Positions 1 through 9,350 of a stretch of 64,000 nt of DNA are shown in pieces (within the stretch, counting starts at the first letter, position 1; the number at the start of each line of letters is the position of its first letter). Source of the stretch: Methanomassiliicoccus sp. (lineage in GTDB: Archaea; Thermoplasmatota; Thermoplasmata; Methanomassiliicoccales; Methanomassiliicoccaceae); NCBI GenBank assembly GCA_018262895.1, contig JADFDJ010000004.1, positions 1-64,000 of the forward strand, read 5' to 3'. The notes below the pieces were generated by a model. The model was not told where the DNA came from and ran no database searches. It was given only the letters and a program-made list of their open reading frames with translations. The position numbers and the translations under genes are program-made.

Positions 1-394
1 CATGGTTCATGGTATTTTCGATTAAGAATAAGGCATATGCCATTAAAATATCAACAACCGGATTTACGGTTAGAGGACTCTATATTTGGTATTGCCAATC
101 CAGTATTCGCGATGCGCCAGTGACCTTATTGATGGCATCATTCTTAGATTCTCTTTTCAATTCGAGACAACGAAATTCATACAAGCTCATGCACATGATA
201 TCCGGATAGGGAGACGATAACGAGCGGTTCCGAAACGCTTTCCTTCTTTCACCTTTCCAAAGAGGTGAGCCTTAGGTGTCGACCATCAAATTCCACCTCG
301 GTGAGGGGATGGGCGATCTTCGAGCTCTCCAACATTGGGGAGCCGCTCTCATCTCGCTAGGTTCGTCTCCCCCCCGTGATTTCTTCAGTGAACC
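1..394. other. no supported gene at left edge
   Basis: I find no convincing coding signal here. A 66-codon open frame at 9-209 has an A+T-rich composition unlike the neighbouring genes, lacks a ribosome-binding site and encodes nothing recognisable. The downstream gene runs toward this stretch on the minus strand, so part of it is probably its 3' untranslated region. Confidence 0.4.
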
Positions 395-1096
395 TCAGCT
401 CCCTGGTCCATCGTCCGGCTCCTTGAGCTTGATGGTCACCCTGGAGGGCGTGGTGAACCGGAACACCAGGGGCTGGAACGGCGTGGTTTGCAGCTCCTTC
501 GGTTTGATCGTCCTCTTGCTGCATTCCACCTTCAGCGGCCTCGGTCGACGTGGTCCTTGCCTTATCTGAGGGTAGGGGACCGTCAGCCTCGCTTCGGTCT
601 GGGCGATCTCGTTGCGGACGGTATACGTACCAGGCCGCAGACACACGGCGAGATAGGAATCATCACGGTCCAGCGCCTTGTTGTCTAGCACCACCTTGTC
701 CGCATCATCCCTCTTGGCGATCTTGATGGAGTACCCCCCCTCGCCCTTGGGGACGTAGAACAGCGCGCTGCCCCCCTTTCGGACAGAGAACCGGTGCTTG
801 ACCATCGTCGCCCCAATGACTGATAGGTCCAGCTCTCGGAGGTCGATGGTCGTCACTGATGAAGAGCCGTCGCCCAGGAATGCCAGGACGTTCACCTCAT
901 CCTCGCAGGTCACTGAACCATCGTTATCGTCCTTCACCTCGATCTCGAAGAGGGCGACCTCCCTATCCCCCTTGAACACGACACCCGAGTACTTCCCGCT
1001 CTCCTCGAACCGATGGATCACCGCCGAGAGCACGGATATGGATGCGGAGTCCCGATCGACCTGCTCGAACATGGCCCGGTTCATCACCGTCCTCAT
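395..1096 (-). CDS. hypothetical beta-rich protein, coupled to upstream gene
   Basis: This encodes a 233-residue soluble protein I do not recognise. There is no signal peptide or membrane segment. The sequence alternates hydrophobic and charged residues, as expected for a beta-sandwich, and residues about 140-170 (DRDDSYLAVCLRPGTY followed by a Val-Arg-Asn strand) look like a small Ig-like or carbohydrate-binding fold. The C-terminus is basic and proline-rich. The ATG lies one base after the TGA of the upstream gene (TGA-G-ATG), so the two are almost certainly co-transcribed and translationally coupled. A shared role is likely, but its nature is unknown. Confidence 0.75.
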   Translation of the reverse strand: MRTVMNRAMFEQVDRDSASISVLSAVIHRFEESGKYSGVVFKGDREVALFEIEVKDDNDGSVTCEDEVNVLAFLGDGSSSVTTIDLRELDLSVIGATMVKHRFSVRKGGSALFYVPKGEGGYSIKIAKRDDADKVVLDNKALDRDDSYLAVCLRPGTYTVRNEIAQTEARLTVPYPQIRQGPRRPRPLKVECSKRTIKPKELQTTPFQPLVFRFTTPSRVTIKLKEPDDGPGS

Positions 1097-1097
1097 C

Positions 1098-2780
1098 TCA
1101 ATCCCCCATGTCCACGTTCAGGGTCAGCTCCTGCGTATCGACCTTGATACCGATGTACTCCACGGGCAGGCGTACGGGGATGAGGACCCCGTCGGCGTCC
1201 AGGATGGGATAGGGGTCCTCCACCTCGAACACCGGAGGTATCACCAGGGCGATGTAGTCGTACAGCAGATCCAGCACGACCTGCACGATCCCCAGGTCGC
1301 TGATCATGTCCAGCAGCCACTCCCCGATGTCGTCAGGGATGTCCAGGATGTCCTCGATGATGCCCTCGACCCCTCCCAGCAGCCATAATATGGAATCCGA
1401 GAACCAGTTGGGACCGCCCAAGACCTTCTCCACCGCGCTCTTCAGGGCCTGTTGGAACAGACCGCCCACGGTGGCCGAGATGTCGATGAGATCGATATCG
1501 AAGGGCAGCACCGGCACGATCACGGTCTGCCACCTGTTGGGGACTCCCGCACCAACACCGTAGAACTCCTTCAACAGGACGCTGAGCGAGATCTCCGATG
1601 TGAGGATCCCGCTCAGGTCGAGGCCCACGCCCACATCGATATTGCTGTCGAAGATGCTCCAGATCCCAGGGATGATCCAGATCGTTGGCAGGTCGATCCC
1701 CACCCCCAGCATGAACTTGTCCCATACCACATCCAGCTCCTTCACCCTGATGGTCCCGTCGCTGTTCAGTGTGAGGGAACCGTCCTCCAGGTGGGCAGCG
1801 AAGTCGTACGAGGCCGTGAACGGTCCCCAGCCCGCACTGCCTGAATTGGAGACCTTGAAACCGCTGAGCACGGCCTGGAAGACCTTCTGGAAGCTCTTCT
1901 CCGAGACGGCCGCGGTCATGTCGAAATTGCCCGTCCTGGTACGATTACGCACTGTGCGGACGACCGTCCCACCGCCACCCGGCGTCCCCCCTCCAAGCCC
2001 GGAGAAGGAGAGCGCCAGGTCTATGTGATCGATGTCGACGAACAGCTTCAGCTGGTCGTCCTCGATGGCAGGGTTGTCGGGCACGGCGGTGGAAGCCGAG
2101 ACCTGTATGTGGCCAGTGCTGTCGGGAAGATCGATCATATCGAACGCCACCTTGGAAGCGGCGGTGCCGACCATGGGCAATATGCCCCGATTGAGGGCAT
2201 GGAGGGCGTAGCACTCAATGCACTCCGCTATCCCCTCCGGCTTCAGCTCCTCTATCTCGATATCATCGACCACCGGCCTGATGACCTGGTTCCCCGGGAC
2301 ACCTGCGATGATGCACCCGGCGATGGCGTACAGGTTCAAGGAGAAGCAGCTCAACGGTACGACGTACTTATCCGGCGGCGGCTCGTCCCATCCCCTCTTC
2401 GAGCAACCGAGGCCAGCGCACATCTTGAAATGTAGTCCAAGACGCTGCGGAGGCAGGGGCGGGGTCAGCTCGGCCGGAAGGTTGACTATGTTGCCCGGAT
2501 GGAGGTCGATCTCCCCCCTTGCCAATTGGACGCAGTAATCCATGTGGTAGGGGGTCCCAAGCACATCCAAAGGGTCCTGAGGGGTGACGATGGGGTTCTG
2601 GGCCAAAGTAACCTCAGGTGCCACGTTGACCTTGCAACAGAGGGAACTCACGTTCTTGGCGACCATCGGGCTTCCATAGTTGAACAGCGACGGTCTCTGC
2701 TCCATGACGTGCCTGACGATGCGGTTTATGCCCGCATCATGGATCGCCGCATAGATATCACAATTATTTGTCAATGCCAT
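1098..2780 (-). CDS. uncharacterised protein with TULIP-like amphipathic pattern
   Basis: This encodes about 560 residues. I chose the ATG at 2780, where the sequence begins MALTNNCDIY, because a GGGGAC Shine-Dalgarno-like element precedes it. An upstream TTG at 2852 would add 24 residues of less natural sequence. There is no signal peptide. The N-terminal third contains several cysteines (CAGLGCSK, CIECY). The middle has a glycine-rich linker (GGGTPGGGG). The C-terminal half has long alternating-hydrophobic strands and amphipathic helices (residues about 330-500) resembling tubular lipid-binding (TULIP) folds; that likeness is my impression only. A TATA box lies at about 2874-2884. The gene is first in a two-gene unit with the 395-1096 gene. 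Confidence 0.75.
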   Translation of the reverse strand: MALTNNCDIYAAIHDAGINRIVRHVMEQRPSLFNYGSPMVAKNVSSLCCKVNVAPEVTLAQNPIVTPQDPLDVLGTPYHMDYCVQLARGEIDLHPGNIVNLPAELTPPLPPQRLGLHFKMCAGLGCSKRGWDEPPPDKYVVPLSCFSLNLYAIAGCIIAGVPGNQVIRPVVDDIEIEELKPEGIAECIECYALHALNRGILPMVGTAASKVAFDMIDLPDSTGHIQVSASTAVPDNPAIEDDQLKLFVDIDHIDLALSFSGLGGGTPGGGGTVVRTVRNRTRTGNFDMTAAVSEKSFQKVFQAVLSGFKVSNSGSAGWGPFTASYDFAAHLEDGSLTLNSDGTIRVKELDVVWDKFMLGVGIDLPTIWIIPGIWSIFDSNIDVGVGLDLSGILTSEISLSVLLKEFYGVGAGVPNRWQTVIVPVLPFDIDLIDISATVGGLFQQALKSAVEKVLGGPNWFSDSILWLLGGVEGIIEDILDIPDDIGEWLLDMISDLGIVQVVLDLLYDYIALVIPPVFEVEDPYPILDADGVLIPVRLPVEYIGIKVDTQELTLNVDMGD

Positions 2781-2884
2781 GCAAATGTCCCCATCGTTGA
2801 CCGATCGGCCCCCAGACCGGACCTTCGCATACGTGGGGAACGATACGACCAACCATTATCCCTTTGGATAACTAGTTATTTATA

Positions 2885-3521
2885 ACATGGGCGGAAGCAA
2901 CGACAAAGGTCGAGCCATGCATCTAGAATTGCCTGTTTGTAGTTGAACATCCCATCCCCATCGTTCAGGCAAAGGGGGACCCGGACGACTCATAGGCACT
3001 TTGCGACCCCCATCTTTACCTCCTTCATTTGAATATGAATCGGACATCATCCAAAGCCTCCCTTCTCAATTAACGGATCTAACGGCATATTGGGCGCCGC
3101 ACTGTCCGCGGCGAGGAGAACATATCATAATAAGCAATCCTTTGATGATGCTTGAAGCGATCGAGTCCATGGTGGGTGCCTATATTCGAAGAAAAGGAAG
3201 GTTACCGCGTAGGCTCATATTATAAGCAGCAAGCCATAGTTTAACAGAAAAAGAAAGAGATAAGAGGTTTTCAATCCCCAGCTGATTGAAATGTAAAGTG
3301 ATTAGTCTTACTGTGGTCGCTTGCTCGGGCCGTCGCCCGCATCATTGGTCACTGTACTTCAAATTATTAGAAAAAGAATTGAAGAGGTTTGTTTTACTTC
3401 TTTTACAACTCTCGATCGGGGGTGGTGAACCGATAGTGGTTCAAAATGGGCCTTAGCCAGTATGTTTCGTGCACAGAAATCCCGATCGTACCGCCAACCT
3501 GCGATTCTACTCATCCTTACT
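2885..3521. other. intergenic region without supported gene
   Basis: The right end of the TULIP-like gene's promoter is here (TTATAAATAA on the minus strand near 2874-2884). A perfect 8-bp inverted repeat, TTTCAATC/GATTGAAA, lies at 3269-3291 with a 7-nt loop, and a GC-rich mini-hairpin CGGGC-CGTC-GCCCG lies near 3328-3341. An open frame at 3001-3225 lacks a ribosome-binding site and recognisable content, so I do not call it. Confidence 0.4.
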
Positions 3522-5810
3522 TTATTGACGCCTCCTGCGCCACAGTGCAAATGCCCCCACCCCCACGCTGAGGATCGCCAGACCGGCAACCGCAGCCTGA
3601 CCCTCGCCGGTATCCAGGAACGATGGAGGTGTCGTCGGAGCGGATGTTGCAGGCAGTGTGACGTTCACCATGGTGCTCCGGTTGCTCTCACCGTTCGCGT
3701 TGTAGGCGCTGACCTGGTAGTAGTAGGTGCTCCCGTCGACCAGCCCCTGGTGGGTGTAGTTCGTGCTGTTGGTGGTAATGACAGCAACATCACCATCGAT
3801 CTCGGTGCTCCAGTAGATGTGATATCCGATCGTCGGTGAGCCTCCGTCGGCCATAGTATCGTTCCATGTCAGGGTAACATCAGCATCACCGGGGACCGCT
3901 GTCAGCCCATAGGGCTCGCTTGGAGCAGAGAGCTCCTCGATGTTGTCGCCCATGGTCAAGCCGTTCCACACCTCCCCCGGCGAGGGAAAGTTCGAGGCCG
4001 CGTATGCATGACCCCGGACCTCCGCCGATGTGTCATTGATCCAGTACTGACCGACATGAGGCGGTGCGACCGGTCCCCTGAAGGATATCGAGGACAGGTC
4101 GATGCAGCCAGAGAACGCCGAGCCCCCTATAGACGTCAGACCGCTCCCCAGGGTCACCGAGGTCAGACCGCTCTCGTAAAAGGCGTATCCCCCGATATCC
4201 GTCACATTGTCCGGGATGGTCAGGGCGGTCAGGGACCCGCAGAAAGCGAGCGCGCCATAGCCGACGGAGTTGACGCTCTCCGGGATGGAAACGTGGCTGA
4301 GCGAGGAACAGTTCCAGAACAGATAGCCCTCAATGGAGGTTACGCCCTCTGGAATATCGATTTATGTGAGGGACGGACAGCTCAGGAACGCCTGCTCCCC
4401 GATATAGGTAACGGTTTCAGGTATGGAGATCGAAGTCAGTGGGCAGTGCCTGAAAGCCCCGTCTCCGATGTGTGTCAAGCCCTCGGGCAGGTATATTGAG
4501 GTCAGGCCGCTCTCAGAGAACGCCCATGCCTCGATGGTAGTTATCCCGGCGGGGATGGTGATGGAGTTCAGGGAACTGCACTTGGCGAACGTGCCGTTCG
4601 GTATCGCCTCCATTCCCTGTCCCAGAGCGGCCGAGGTCAGAGGGCACTCGGTGAACGCATCGTACCCCATGTGAACGACGCTGTCCGGTATGGTAATCGA
4701 GTTCAGGCCGGATCCGGCGAAGGCGGACCACCCTATAGAAGTGACGCTTTCAGGGATCGTGATGGATGCCAGCGATCTACAGCCGAAGAACGCCTTGTCC
4801 CCTATGGAATTCAAACTGACCGGCAGGTTCACCGATGTTAGGGCGGAGCAGCCGGAGAAAACACCGTCCGGGATGCTCGATACGCTCTCAGGTACGTCCA
4901 CCGACGTCAGATTGCGGCAGTTCTTGAACGCTCCCAAGGCGATGCTCGCGACGCTGTCCGGAATGTTCACCGATGTGAGCGAGCACTCCTCGAACGCGAA
5001 GTTATCGATCCACGTCACGCTTCCAGAGATGTTCACGGAGGTCAGGGCGGAGCACTGGTAGAAAGCCCTCCACCCGATGGTGGACACCCCGTCGGGCACA
5101 GTGAACGACCCGCTCTTACCTCCGGGGCAGACGGTCAGCACGCTGAGGTCATTGTTGTACAGCACGCCTTCAACGCTAGTATAGTTCGGATTGCCTACCT
5201 CCACAACGATGTCGGTCAGGGAGCGGCAGCCGTCAAAGGCCCCGTAGCCTATCCACGTGACGCTCTGGGGTATGGTCATTTGTGTTAGACCGATGCAGTT
5301 GGAGAACGCGAGGTTCCCGATGTACGTCACGTTTGCTGGGATGACCACGGAGGTCAGGGCGGAGCAGCCGCGAAAGGTCCCGTTGTCTATGCTGGCCACG
5401 TTGCCAGGGATCGTTACTGACAGCAGGGAGGAGCACTGAAAGAACGCGTAGTCCCCGACGAACGTCACGCTGCCCGGTATGGTCACCGAAGTGAGGTCGA
5501 TGCAGTTGTAGAACGCATCATCCCCGATCCATGTGACGCTGTCGGGAATCGCGACAGATGTCACCTTGGTATCCTTGAAGGAATTGAACCCGATGCCGAC
5601 CACCGGGTAACCACCCAGTTCGCTCGGGACCGCTACAGAGCTGGCGCTGCCGGTATACCTGGTCACGGTGACCTCGCCGTTCCTCACATCGAAGTTGTAA
5701 TCGCTCTCCCCTACCGCTACCACGACGTCCGTTGGGACCAAGAGGAACGTACCCAGCAAGGCTATGATCATTGCCATCGTGATCGTGAGTCCCCTGACCC
5801 CCCGTGCCAT
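3522..5810 (-). pseudogene. BspA-like LRR / FN3 cell-surface protein interrupted by in-frame TAA
   Basis: The frame runs from a well-placed ATG (5810, preceded by GGGAGGG) to 3522 with one break: TAA at 4364-4362. It opens with a signal peptide (MARGVRGLTITMAMIIALLG) and continues with about twenty 23-residue BspA/TpLRR-type leucine-rich repeats (pattern LTSVTIPxSVTxIGxxAFxxC). Then come one fibronectin type III domain and a C-terminal membrane helix followed by RRRRQ, so the protein was exported and anchored outside the cell. LRR sequence continues in frame straight after the stop (CPSLT-stop-IDIPEGVTSI), where most repeats have a serine or similar residue, so a single base change such as TCA to TAA explains it. 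The gene is either a recent pseudogene, read through, or affected by a sequencing error. A restart at 4205 (ATG) would give an anchored fragment without a signal peptide. Confidence 0.85.
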
Positions 5811-5857
5811 CCTTTTTCCCTCCCGATATCTTTGGCTATCATCATGCTGAGGTTTTA

Positions 5858-5889
5858 CATATTAAAAAGAAAAAAATATTAAAAAAATT
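5858..5889 (-). terminator. poly-T terminator of the propeller/FN3 gene, overlapping LRR promoter
   Basis: On the minus strand this reads as runs of seven and seven T residues separated by AATA, just past the stop of the gene ending at 5931. Such U-tracts terminate archaeal transcription without a hairpin. The far end (TTTAATATG, about 5858-5868) can also serve as a TATA-like box for the next minus-strand gene starting at 5810. Confidence 0.55.
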
Positions 5890-5930
5890 GAAGCGGAGCG
5901 TTCAGCTGACCCTTATTGGAGAGCCTTCTC

Positions 5931-8003
5931 CTATTGTGCCCTCCTCTTGTTCCTGAGCAGAAGCGCTGCCGCTCCCACCACTGCCGCTCCTCCCACACCG
6001 GCCACTGCCACGTACTCCAACGGGATGCTGGAGCCGGTGGTGCCGCCAACCGATGCGGTCACCTTGCTCGACGCCTGCCCCAGGCCGTTGGCGTTCTTGG
6101 CGGTGACCTGGTAGTAGTGATCGCCGCCCTCGCCCGCGTTGGTGTCCACGAAAGTCGTGTCAGTGACGGTCGCGACCTGTGTCAGGTTCGTCGAGTCATT
6201 ACCACGGTAGATGGTATACTCGATCACCGGCGACCCTCCGTCGTCCGAGGGCTCATCCCACGTGAGCTTTATGTCCTCCCCATCCACGCTGGCGGTGAGG
6301 TTCGTTGGCTCCGACGGGAGCATCGCCTCATCCACCATTGTGACGTCGATCTGGCCGCTGGGCTCGCCCTCGCCCACCTGGTTCTGGGCGGTGACATAGT
6401 AGAAGTACGTCTCACCGCCCTGCAGACCGGTGTGCAGGAAGCTCGTTCCCTGGACCGGTATGCTGTTGAAGTCCGCATGAGGGTTCAGGCTCCAGTAGAG
6501 CACGTAGCCGGTTATTGACGCCCCGCCTGTGCTCACCGGCTCGCTCCAGGAGAGCTGCACCTCACCGCTGCCAGGTGTCGCGTTGAACTGCTCCGGAGCT
6601 GACGGCAGCGTGATCTCAGGTGATGGCATCGCTCCCGGCGTTGCGCTCACCGTTCCACTGGCCGGACCCTCTCCCATGGAGTTGTTCGCAGCTACGGCGA
6701 AATCATAGCTGACGCCGTTGGTGAGGCCGTCAATGACAACGGTCGTCTCCGTTACCGTCGTCACGGCGGTCCCGTTCTGGTAGACCACATAGTGGTTCAC
6801 CGGGGAACCGCCATCGTTCGCGGGAGCGGTCCAATCGAGCTGGACCTGGCCGAGCCCTGGTGTGGCGGTCAGTCCGATCGGAGGCCCAAGCGATGGCACC
6901 CCGACCGATGAGAAGGTCGCATACTTCAGGTCCCCGTTGGTATCGTCGTAGTAGCTGATGTGGACCCCGTCCGACCGATCGACGGCGATGGCCGAGTCTC
7001 CTCCCACATCACCCTCACTGTCGATCACCCAGTAGCTCGGTTCTCCGCCTGAGTTGGTGAAGTAGCAGAGCACCCCCTCCTCATAGCTGTAGTAGCTGAT
7101 GTGGAACTGGTCAAGCGAATCTATGGCTATGGAGGAGTGATTGCCCACCTCCACCATGTCATCGATTATGTACAGTTTCCAAGAGCCAGCGGAGTTGGTC
7201 GCGTACAGGAGGTCCCCGTTCGTGGCGTCACAGTAGCTGATGTGGATCCCGTCCTTGGAGTCGATGGCGATCGAGGAGTCGTACCCCGTATCCCCCTCGG
7301 TATCCACGATGAACTTCTGCCATGTACCTGAAGTGTTGTTGGCGTACCTCAGGTGCATGTTCTCGGCGTCATAGTAGCTGATGTGGATCCCGTCCTTGGA
7401 GTCGATGGCGATCGCCGAATGGTCGCCGACCGCCACCTCGCTGTCGATGATATTTATGCTCCATTGACCCCCAGAATTGGTGACGTATCTAAGAGTCTCG
7501 TTCGTATAGTCCCAGTAGCTTATGTGGACATTGTCCTGAGAGTCGATGGCGATGGCCGAGTCCACCCCCACATCTTCATCGCTGTCGACCACCCAGCGGC
7601 TCCACGAACCACCGACATTGGTAGCATAGTCCAGGTCCATGTTGGTGGCGTCATAGTAGCTTATATGGACGTTATCCTGCGAATCTATCGCGACCGAGGG
7701 ATTGTAGCCTACATCTCCCTCGCTGTCGATGATCCATTTGGTCCACGAATCGCTCACATTGGTAGCCCATATCAGGTCCCCGTTGTCGTAATCATAGTAG
7801 CAGATGTGGACGTAACCCTTTGAATCGATGGCTATCGAGCTCCGCTCGCCAACGTCCCCCACGGAGTCGATCGTCATGATCGATGGGTCCCCCGCATCCG
7901 CTGCCTCTACTGTTCCAGGTACTGACACAATAATGGACGCACCTGCCGAGATGGCCATCATCAGTGCCAAAAACAAGACAGCACATTCTCTATTATGCCC
8001 CAT
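5931..8003 (-). CDS. surface protein: seven propeller-like repeats plus three FN3 domains
   Basis: This encodes a 690-residue predicted exported protein. The ATG at 8003 follows GGGAGAGG. There is an N-terminal signal peptide (residues about 1-35). Then come seven tandem repeats of about 47 residues (core SIAIDSxDxxHISYYD, then LxYATN and a Trp), a number that fits a seven-bladed beta-propeller. Three FN3 domains follow (from about residues 375, 470 and 560), each with the Tyr-rich YYxVTAxNxxG signature. A C-terminal membrane helix ends in RNKRRAQ. The architecture suggests an anchored adhesin or carbohydrate/protein-binding surface protein. It lies just upstream of the interrupted LRR/FN3 gene, which shares the same anchor style, so the two probably belong to one surface-protein island. 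Confidence 0.88.
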   Translation of the reverse strand: MGHNRECAVLFLALMMAISAGASIIVSVPGTVEAADAGDPSIMTIDSVGDVGERSSIAIDSKGYVHICYYDYDNGDLIWATNVSDSWTKWIIDSEGDVGYNPSVAIDSQDNVHISYYDATNMDLDYATNVGGSWSRWVVDSDEDVGVDSAIAIDSQDNVHISYWDYTNETLRYVTNSGGQWSINIIDSEVAVGDHSAIAIDSKDGIHISYYDAENMHLRYANNTSGTWQKFIVDTEGDTGYDSSIAIDSKDGIHISYCDATNGDLLYATNSAGSWKLYIIDDMVEVGNHSSIAIDSLDQFHISYYSYEEGVLCYFTNSGGEPSYWVIDSEGDVGGDSAIAVDRSDGVHISYYDDTNGDLKYATFSSVGVPSLGPPIGLTATPGLGQVQLDWTAPANDGGSPVNHYVVYQNGTAVTTVTETTVVIDGLTNGVSYDFAVAANNSMGEGPASGTVSATPGAMPSPEITLPSAPEQFNATPGSGEVQLSWSEPVSTGGASITGYVLYWSLNPHADFNSIPVQGTSFLHTGLQGGETYFYYVTAQNQVGEGEPSGQIDVTMVDEAMLPSEPTNLTASVDGEDIKLTWDEPSDDGGSPVIEYTIYRGNDSTNLTQVATVTDTTFVDTNAGEGGDHYYQVTAKNANGLGQASSKVTASVGGTTGSSIPLEYVAVAGVGGAAVVGAAALLLRNKRRAQ
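6890..7875 (-). repeat. seven tandem ~141-bp coding repeats
   Basis: Inside the surface-protein gene, seven consecutive units of about 47 codons each encode the motif IDSxxDVGxxSxIAIDSxDxxHISYYD. The repeats are clear in protein and partly in DNA (for example recurring tcgatggcgat segments on the plus strand). They could recombine, changing repeat number. Confidence 0.8.
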
Positions 8004-8246
8004 TTTTTTCCTCTCCCCTAAGACTCCGTATAGAACTCCCTAGACAGAATCAAAACATTATCAATCCATAGAATAAAAGGATGAGCGCTCTAATCTACGA
8101 GAAAAACGAACCTTTCTTTGTTGACCCTGATGTTTATCTATTCCGCTGAGGTGAACGACATCCAGGCCAGAATGCTCACGTTGTACGAGAGGATCTTCGA
8201 ACGAGCCTCGGTATGATAATGAAAAACAATAATGGAAGCCTCAACT
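8004..8246. other. promoter region and short unassigned frames
   Basis: This stretch contains the promoter of the minus-strand surface-protein gene. Two very short plus-strand frames, about 8081-8149 (22 codons) and 8130-8216 (28 codons), look mildly protein-like but have no homology I recognise and no clear ribosome-binding site, so I do not call genes. Confidence 0.35.
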
Positions 8247-8624
8247 TTAATGGGGATCCTTCCCGTCGCTCTCGCTTCCGATCCGGTCGGCCATGTGCTC
8301 CTTGCCCCAGGTGTACATCATTTCAACGATCGGCATCAGCGTCCTGTACCGCTCGGTCAGCGTGTACTCCACCCTGGGCGGTACCTCTGGATACACCTTC
8401 CTAGCCACGAGCCCATCGTCCTCCAGCTCGCGAAGCTGCTTGGTGAGCATCCTCTGGGTGATGTTCGGGGTGACCACCGACAGCTCTTCCGCGATCTGCC
8501 CGAACCTGAGCGTCCCGTCCCTGAGGGCCCACAGGATGAGCGGTTTCCACCTGCCGGATAGAATGTCGACGGTCGCTTCGACCGGACCGTGGTACTTCTT
8601 CTGACGCAAGGGCACAGCTCCCAT
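8247..8624 (-). CDS. HxlR-family winged-helix transcriptional regulator
   Basis: This encodes 125 residues (ATG at 8624; a GTG three codons earlier at 8633 is an alternative). The HxlR signature is clear: a helix-turn-helix around LSGRWKPLILWAL, then LRFGQIAEELSVVTPNITQRMLTKQL and LEDDGLVARKVYPEVPPRVEYTLTE. Members are small dimeric DNA-binding proteins that often respond to reactive electrophiles or redox signals. This one lacks the conserved N-terminal cysteine used by redox-sensing relatives. It is divergent from the tautomerase gene at 8788, and two inverted repeats in the shared promoter suggest it controls itself and perhaps that gene. Confidence 0.9.
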   Translation of the reverse strand: MGAVPLRQKKYHGPVEATVDILSGRWKPLILWALRDGTLRFGQIAEELSVVTPNITQRMLTKQLRELEDDGLVARKVYPEVPPRVEYTLTERYRTLMPIVEMMYTWGKEHMADRIGSESDGKDPH

Positions 8625-8645
8625 ATCGACCACCAGTATACATTT

Positions 8646-8660
8646 TGGTAGCTAATACCA
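8646..8660. promoter_or_regulatory. inverted repeat TGGTA-N5-TACCA, putative HxlR operator
   Basis: A perfect 15-bp palindrome sits 22 bp upstream of the HxlR ATG, in the position where a repressor would cover the transcription start. The arm length and spacing suit a dimeric winged-helix regulator. That the neighbouring HxlR protein binds it is inference. Confidence 0.45.
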
Positions 8661-8676
8661 CGATGTATTCTGTTCA

Positions 8677-8694
8677 CGCTATGTATCGATAGCG
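8677..8694. promoter_or_regulatory. inverted repeat CGCTAT-N6-ATAGCG in divergent promoter
   Basis: This second perfect palindrome is in the HxlR/tautomerase intergenic region, 16 bp beyond the TGGTA/TACCA site. It differs in sequence from the first, so it may be a site for another factor or an RNA hairpin in a leader. Confidence 0.3.
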
Positions 8695-8787
8695 CATACC
8701 CTGTGTTGCAGCGAACCGTTGATCTTGCGCTGCATGAAAAAGCATGGAAGAAGAAGATACGGTGAAAAAACAAGGAGAGATGAACCG

Positions 8788-8982
8788 ATGCCGATAATCA
8801 CACTGGAGATGGGGCCGCTGTCGACCGAGCAGAAAGAGAAGCTGATAGTATCGTTCACGCGGGATGTCTGTGAAGTGACAGGTATGCCGCCCGAGGCGAT
8901 GGTAGTGCTCATACGTGAGCTAAGCCGGGAAAACATGGGCGTGGGCGGCCAGCAGCTGTCAACGATGATCGGCAGGCGATGA
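8788..8982 (+). CDS. 4-oxalocrotonate tautomerase family protein
   Basis: This encodes 64 residues beginning MPIITLEMGPLSTEQKEKL. Removal of Met leaves the N-terminal proline that serves as the general base in this superfamily. The rest matches the short 4-OT subunit length (about 60-65 residues). The ATG at 8788 follows a strong GGAGAGATGA ribosome-binding site; in-frame upstream starts would bury the catalytic proline and are wrong. The enzyme likely forms hexamers and performs keto-enol tautomerisation on an unknown substrate. Divergence from HxlR suggests regulation by it. Confidence 0.88.
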   Translation: MPIITLEMGPLSTEQKEKLIVSFTRDVCEVTGMPPEAMVVLIRELSRENMGVGGQQLSTMIGRR

Positions 8983-9102
8983 TGGCCGTGAATGACGTCC
9001 CTATGGTCGGACCAGGGTACTGTGTTGGAAAGCCTGGCTACCAGGGGCACGAAACATTTACCCTTTTTTTCTTAACCCTTATCAGAAAGGGGGCGAGCTG
9101 AT

Positions 9103-9339
9103 ATGATACCGATCTGGCTCGGCCTCTTGCTTTCCACCGCCTCGATCATCGGAGGCATCATAAACGCTAGAGGACGGATAGAGGGCTTCTACATATGGAT
9201 GCTGACAAGTGGGGTGTGGGGGGCGCTTTGCATCCTTGATCCGTCCATGGTCGGGCAGCTTCCCATGTGGTTAGCGTACTTTGTTATCTCTGCATACGGC
9301 GTCATGATGTGGAGAAGAAAGCCGGATATGGCATCATGA
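9103..9339 (+). CDS. small membrane protein
   Basis: This encodes 78 residues with three predicted membrane helices (about residues 3-21, 28-44 and 50-70) and a basic tail (MMWRRKPDMAS). The ATG follows an AAGGGGGCGAG ribosome-binding site. I do not recognise a family; size and topology resemble small inner-membrane proteins of unknown role. Its stop overlaps an ATG of the adjoining broken aldo/keto reductase fragment, but the two do not look functionally linked. Confidence 0.6.
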   Translation: MIPIWLGLLLSTASIIGGIINARGRIEGFYIWMLTSGVWGALCILDPSMVGQLPMWLAYFVISAYGVMMWRRKPDMAS

Positions 9340-9350
9340 AGGAAAGGCTC

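Noticed and set aside
3001-3225. 74-codon plus-strand frame
   Set aside because: It has no ribosome-binding site, an A+T-rich codon use unlike neighbours and no recognisable protein pattern.
3266-3293. Single CRISPR-like repeat (GTTTTCAATC...GATTGAAATG)
   Set aside because: Only one copy is present, with no spacers or cas genes nearby; the inverted arms are enough to explain the likeness.
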